Below the pieces are notes generated by a model that saw nothing but the letters and a program-made list of their open reading frames with translations, was not told the origin of the DNA and did not search any database. Shown piece after piece: positions 58,590-64,000 of a stretch of 64,000 bases of DNA. Where the stretch lies: NCBI RefSeq assembly GCF_004341105.1, contig NZ_SLZK01000007.1:1-64000 (forward strand), read 5' to 3'. Origin of the DNA: Rhizobium sp. BK418 (GTDB lineage Bacteria; Pseudomonadota; Alphaproteobacteria; Rhizobiales; Rhizobiaceae). Positions within the stretch are counted from its first letter, which is position 1, and every line of letters starts with the position of its first letter. Both the position numbers and the translations under genes were made by a program.

Positions 58590-59942
58590 TCAGGCGGCGC
58601 TGCGAACGCTCGAAATCGTGCCGATCAGATCGTTGACGATCCGCTCGATCTGCGCGCGGTCGTCGCCTTCCGCCATCACGCGGATCAGCGGCTCGGTGCC
58701 GGACGGGCGGATGACGAGACGGCCGTTCTTCGACAGCTCGGCTTCCGCATCGGCAATTGCCTTGACCACCTGCAGGTCTTCCAGCGGCTTGCCACCGCTG
58801 ATGCGGACATTGCGCAGAAGCTGCGGGACTGGCTCGAAGCGGCGGCAGACTTCACTGACCGTCTTGCCCGTCCGCTTGATAGCGGCGAGAATCTGCAAGG
58901 CAGCGACGAGACCGTCGCCGGTTGTGCCATAGTCCGAAAGCACGATATGTCCGGACTGCTCGCCACCGACATTGTAGTTATGCTGGCGCATGTGCTCGAC
59001 CACATAGCGGTCGCCCACCTTCGTGCGGGCAAGGCTGAGGCCCTTGTCTTCAAGGAAGCGCTCAAGGCCAAGATTGGACATGACGGTCGCAACGATGCCG
59101 TTGCCGCGCAGCTGCTGGCTCTCGGCCCAGCTTTCGGCGATGACGGCCATGAGCTGATCACCATCAACGATCGAGCCGTTCTCATCGACGATGATGACGC
59201 GGTCCGCATCGCCATCAAGTGCAATGCCGATATCGGCGCGCACCTCGTCGACCTTCTTCTGCAGGGCGACCGGGCTGGTGGAGCCGCAATTCAGATTGAT
59301 ATTCGTGCCGTTCGGATCGTTGCCGATCGTCACCACATCGGCGCCGAGTTCCCAGAGAACAGCAGGCGCCACCTTGTAGGCCGCACCGTTGGCGCAGTCG
59401 ACCGCGACGCGTAGGCCCTGCAAGGTCACATCGCGCGGCAAGGTGCGTTTAACGTGTTCGAGATAGCGGTAAATATCGCCATCGACGCGTTTGGCTCGAC
59501 CGATTTCCTCAGCCTTCGCAAGCTGTCCCGAAAGGTCCTTGTCGAGCAGATCCTCGATCTGCGCCTCGATATCATCGGAGAGCTTGTAGCCATCAGGACC
59601 GAAAAGCTTGATACCGTTATCCTGGAACGGATTGTGCGAGGCCGAAATCATCACCCCGATATCGCACCGCAGAGAACGCGTTAGCATGGCAACCGCAGGC
59701 GTCGGAATAGGGCCGAGCAGAAATACGTCCAGCCCCGCTGCCGTAAAGCCGGCCACGAGGGCGTTCTCCAGCATGTAGCCTGACAGGCGCGTGTCCTTGC
59801 CGATCACCACACGATGACGATGAGCGCCGTTACGAAAAATCGTCCCTGCGGCGATGCCGACCCGCATCGCGAGATCCGGCGTCATGGGGAAGATGTTGGC
59901 CTGGCCTCGGATGCCGTCAGTCCCGAAATAGCGTCTTTTCAT
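58590..59942 (-). CDS. glmM: Phosphoglucosamine mutase
   Basis: The 450-residue enzyme converts glucosamine 6-phosphate to glucosamine 1-phosphate for cell wall and LPS synthesis. The phosphoserine loop is MISASHNPFQDNGIKLFG (catalytic Ser near residue 100), the metal loop is GDADRVI, and the N-terminal YFGTDGIRG motif is present. A C-terminal RPSGTEPLIRVMAEG completes the family. ATG 59942 follows GCAGGAGTGCAT. It lies downstream of ftsH on the same strand, with the ftsH terminator between. Confidence 0.95.
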   Translation of the reverse strand: MKRRYFGTDGIRGQANIFPMTPDLAMRVGIAAGTIFRNGAHRHRVVIGKDTRLSGYMLENALVAGFTAAGLDVFLLGPIPTPAVAMLTRSLRCDIGVMISASHNPFQDNGIKLFGPDGYKLSDDIEAQIEDLLDKDLSGQLAKAEEIGRAKRVDGDIYRYLEHVKRTLPRDVTLQGLRVAVDCANGAAYKVAPAVLWELGADVVTIGNDPNGTNINLNCGSTSPVALQKKVDEVRADIGIALDGDADRVIIVDENGSIVDGDQLMAVIAESWAESQQLRGNGIVATVMSNLGLERFLEDKGLSLARTKVGDRYVVEHMRQHNYNVGGEQSGHIVLSDYGTTGDGLVAALQILAAIKRTGKTVSEVCRRFEPVPQLLRNVRISGGKPLEDLQVVKAIADAEAELSKNGRLVIRPSGTEPLIRVMAEGDDRAQIERIVNDLIGTISSVRSAA

Positions 59943-60127
59943 ATGCACTCCTGCGCTTTTGGCGCGCCGTAGAGGCTGCGCATTCCTCAAGCAAGAATCC
60001 GGCTTCAATATCAAGGCCGTGCCCGAAACCTTTATCCAGACTTGTCCCTGGTCAGCGGAATGCCACAAAACCGCATAACCGGCACGTAAATTACCAAGAA
60101 AATCGATTATATCCTGTTACTAATATT

Positions 60128-60162
60128 AAAAAGGCCGGATTCCCTGTGGAAATCCGGCCCTT
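60128..60162 (-). terminator. Rho-independent terminator of ftsH
   Basis: GGCCGGATT (60133-60141) and AATCCGGCC (60151-60159) form a 9-bp stem; the minus strand continues into TTTTTAATATT. It lies 24 nt after the ftsH stop codon. Confidence 0.8.
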
Positions 60163-60182
60163 TAGAAAAGTCCTGTTCAATT

Positions 60183-62114
<1,932 letters not shown>

Positions 62115-62169
62115 CGAACTCCCCAGCACTGGACAGTCGCCTCATGGCGGCCGTCATATTTGGTCTCTA

Positions 62170-62198
62170 ACATAGGGTTGCCCCGAGCCATTGCCAAG
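62170..62198 (-). promoter_or_regulatory. RpoH (heat-shock) type promoter of ftsH
   Basis: CTTGGC (62198-62193), a 17-nt spacer and CTATGT (62175-62170) on the minus strand fit the alphaproteobacterial sigma-32 consensus. An overlapping sigma-70 reading (TTGGCA-N17-TATGTT) is also possible. It lies about 56 nt upstream of the ftsH start codon. Confidence 0.55.
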
Positions 62199-62211
62199 GC
62201 GATCCACTTTG

Positions 62212-63606
62212 TCAGGTCGTTTTTCCGTCAATACTTCTTAAAGGCAGCTCCGCATAGGGCACCCTTGAGAAAACCGCCGAAAGTCTCCTTGCAAAGGTGA
62301 GATCAAATCGTGTCAAAAAGCGGTCGAAGGGGGCAAAATGGGGCATCCAATCTATGGACGGGATGGATTCCCGAGAAAAGAAGCCCTCCCCTGCCGATAT
62401 GACCGGCACGGAAGCATAGGCCCGCTTCCATGCGCTCCTGGGAAGTCCCCGGCTCCAATCCCGTTCATTCCCTTGCTTGTCGCCTGAATCCAGCGCATCC
62501 AGAGTGGAAGGTTCCTCGCGCATTGTCAGGTCATCCAGCGCTGCGGCAGATGCCGTGATTTCGATGGTCGCTCCCGACCGGTTTCTGACCTCGAATCTGC
62601 CGTCCCAGATCCCGGCCTCTCCCGGCTTAAGCACCAGAGGCAGGATCCCACGGTTCTCGCGCGCCAGATAAAGTCCGCCACGCCGCAGATCGAACACCAC
62701 CCTGCCGAGGGCCATCCGCCCCGGCTTGCTGCCGGTGGCAAATGCAAGAAGCCGCTGCATCTGTACCCGCCCCGGCACAAACGACTGCCCGCCGAAAACG
62801 GCCGTCAGACGACCGAGCGTGTAATCAAGGACGGCGCGGTCCCGTGTTAACCCATCGGGCATCACCTGGCCGAGCAAACCGCCATGAAGCCTGAAATGAC
62901 GGTCCAGCCACTCGGCACCGTCAGAAGAAAGATCCAGCCTTTCCTCCCAGACGTCTCGAATATTCATCTCCGCATCCGCGTTGCCGGAAAGCTGCCGGCG
63001 CGTCCGCACGCGCTCGTATTTCATATCCTCGTTGCTCGGATCGTCGATCCACGCCACGCCGCGTGTGCTCAGGAAGTCACGGATGTCGGTCCGGTTGGAA
63101 AAGAGAAGCGGCCGCAGGACCCAAAAGCGTCGGTTGAATAGCACTGCATCTGCGATACCGGTTGAAATCTGTTCCGCCCGCATTCCGCGCATGGCAAGCG
63201 TTTCGCGCTGATCGTCCAGCGTATGTCCTGTCACGATGAAGTTTGCCTTAAAGGCTTCCGCCGCCTCGGCGAGAAGTCCATAACGGGCCTCGCGTGCAGC
63301 CGCCATGACACCGGTTTTCGGCTTTTCGCCCTGCCAGACCATCGTTCGGTGCGTAATACCGAGTGATGCACAGAGAGCCGCGACCTGATAGGCCTCATCT
63401 GCCGATCCATCACGCAATGCGTGGTCGACGGTTGCGGCGCAAAGGGAAATGGAAAGATCGGGAGCGGCCTTCAGCGCTTCTGAGAGCAGCAGGAGCAGAC
63501 CGGTGGAATCGCTTCCGCCCGAAATCGCGATAAGAATGCGCGCGGGCGTCTTCAGCGAAGCGATGAAACGGCCAATCGCCGCTTCGGGAGAAATCAGACC
63601 TTCCAA
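62212..63606 (-). CDS. tilS: tRNA(Ile)-lysidine synthase
   Basis: A 464-residue enzyme that modifies C34 of tRNA-Ile to lysidine so that it reads AUA. The PP-loop is AISGGSDSTGLLLL (near residue 28), followed by TVDHALRDGSADEA and FIVTGHTLDDQRET. The C-terminal domain is variable. The start is TTG 63606 (AAGG upstream), 11 nt after the cpoB stop codon, so the genes are probably co-transcribed. No ATG or GTG is better placed. Confidence 0.88.
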   Translation of the reverse strand: MEGLISPEAAIGRFIASLKTPARILIAISGGSDSTGLLLLLSEALKAAPDLSISLCAATVDHALRDGSADEAYQVAALCASLGITHRTMVWQGEKPKTGVMAAAREARYGLLAEAAEAFKANFIVTGHTLDDQRETLAMRGMRAEQISTGIADAVLFNRRFWVLRPLLFSNRTDIRDFLSTRGVAWIDDPSNEDMKYERVRTRRQLSGNADAEMNIRDVWEERLDLSSDGAEWLDRHFRLHGGLLGQVMPDGLTRDRAVLDYTLGRLTAVFGGQSFVPGRVQMQRLLAFATGSKPGRMALGRVVFDLRRGGLYLARENRGILPLVLKPGEAGIWDGRFEVRNRSGATIEITASAAALDDLTMREEPSTLDALDSGDKQGNERDWSRGLPRSAWKRAYASVPVISAGEGFFSRESIPSIDWMPHFAPFDRFLTRFDLTFARRLSAVFSRVPYAELPLRSIDGKTT

Positions 63607-63617
63607 GCCGGAAGACC

Positions 63618-64000
63618 TTAGCAGGCGAGACGCTTCTGCTCGCTCGCAACCTTGTTTATCACGGCACGGGAAGCCTTCGGATAGCGCTTGCTGACTTCGC
63701 GCAGGGTGGCGCAGGCAGTATCGGTATTGTCGAGTGCGGCAAGCGACATGCCGAGCTTCAGCAGCATCTCGGGCGCCTTCTCAGACGTGCCGTATTTCTG
63801 GTGGGCGTTCAGGAAGGTCTTGGCCGCTTCGTTGAACTTGCCCTGTGAATAAAGAGCCTCTCCGAGCCAGAAATTGGCGTCCGCCGAACGGGTGCTGTTC
63901 GGGTAACGGGAGATATACTGGGTGAATTCCTTCTCAGCTGTACCATAGTCGCCGGAAAGCACATGACCATAAGCGGCCTTGTACTGATCGGCCTCACTGC
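63618..64000 (-). CDS. cpoB: Tol-Pal system protein CpoB/YbgF, C-terminal part (cut by window edge)
   Basis: The open frame runs off the right edge. The visible 127 residues hold tetratricopeptide repeats: QYKAAYGHVLSGDYGTAEKEF, YPNSTRSADANFWLGEALYSQGKF, and APEMLLKLGMSLAALDNT. This matches the periplasmic YbgF/CpoB C-terminal TPR domain, which coordinates Tol-Pal with peptidoglycan synthesis. In rhizobia it is followed by tilS and ftsH, the order seen here. The N-terminal coiled coil and signal peptide are outside the window. Confidence 0.85.
   Translation of the reverse strand, partial: SEADQYKAAYGHVLSGDYGTAEKEFTQYISRYPNSTRSADANFWLGEALYSQGKFNEAAKTFLNAHQKYGTSEKAPEMLLKLGMSLAALDNTDTACATLREVSKRYPKASRAVINKVASEQKRLAC

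Overview
The window looks like a chromosomal segment of a fast-growing alphaproteobacterium of the Rhizobium/Agrobacterium group. The evidence is the GC-rich third codon positions, the gene families present (NodT-type outer membrane factor, DctB/DctD, TctCBA, CbtAB, an MnmA gene beside elongator tRNA-Met, serC-serA, cpoB-tilS-ftsH-glmM) and Rhizobiales-type regulatory sites. These sites include EcfG/RpoE2-like GGAAC-N17-GTT promoters, FixK/FNR boxes, and dispersed palindromes of the RIME-like type known from Rhizobium genomes. I see no phage, insertion sequence, plasmid or CRISPR. It is core chromosome with accessory metabolic operons, and no obviously foreign island.

Layout, left to right. 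1-374 holds a strong leftward stable-RNA-type promoter and a stress promoter. 375-5707 holds a DUF883-like membrane protein, a small unknown protein, a ribosomal pseudouridine synthase, a phosphoribosyltransferase, an SLC13-type permease with TrkA-C domains, and a long-form purC. 5790-12500 is a complete tripartite RND efflux system behind a TetR regulator. 12669-20131 is a tight seven-gene operon: LacI regulator, polyamine-type ABC transporter (binding protein, two permeases, ATPase), nucleoside hydrolase and adenine deaminase. It reads as a purine (nucleoside) import and salvage unit with its own operator. 20138-28892 (minus strand) holds an M20 amidohydrolase, a tripartite tricarboxylate transporter tctCBA, an ArsR/SRPBCC pair with a clear operator, and a DctB/DctD-type sigma-54 two-component system.

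28958-32127 holds a YuiH-type molybdopterin protein and a cobalt-uptake operon (cbtB, cbtA and a third His-rich periplasmic gene) under a compact cobalamin riboswitch, with a divergent histidine phosphatase. 32228-36331 holds two small stress-type proteins, a GGDEF-EAL protein and a Pit phosphate transporter. 36550-40185 is acetate kinase plus phosphoketolase; phosphoketolase has an apparent FNR/FixK-dependent promoter, and another FixK box precedes uspA at 42.5 kb. 42991-48099 holds tRNA-Met, mnmA, a DMT transporter, a 33-residue exported peptide, and a TDT-family transporter facing a LysR regulator. 48313-50981 holds a D-2-hydroxyacid (lactate) dehydrogenase and a lactate permease split into two ORFs that overlap at TGATG. 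51040-64000 holds a PAS-GGDEF-EAL protein, a small stress protein, serC-serA, an outer membrane beta-barrel protein, a methyltransferase, glmM, ftsH (heat-shock-type promoter), tilS and the C-terminal part of cpoB (ybgF).

The most interesting items are the LacI/ABC/nucleoside hydrolase/adenine deaminase operon with a LacI-type operator, the cobalt operon with an undescribed third component, the precisely split lactate permease, the FNR-type promoter of phosphoketolase, and a group of small genes that share EcfG-type promoters. All calls come from reading sequence motifs. No database search was run, and function names are family-level unless stated.
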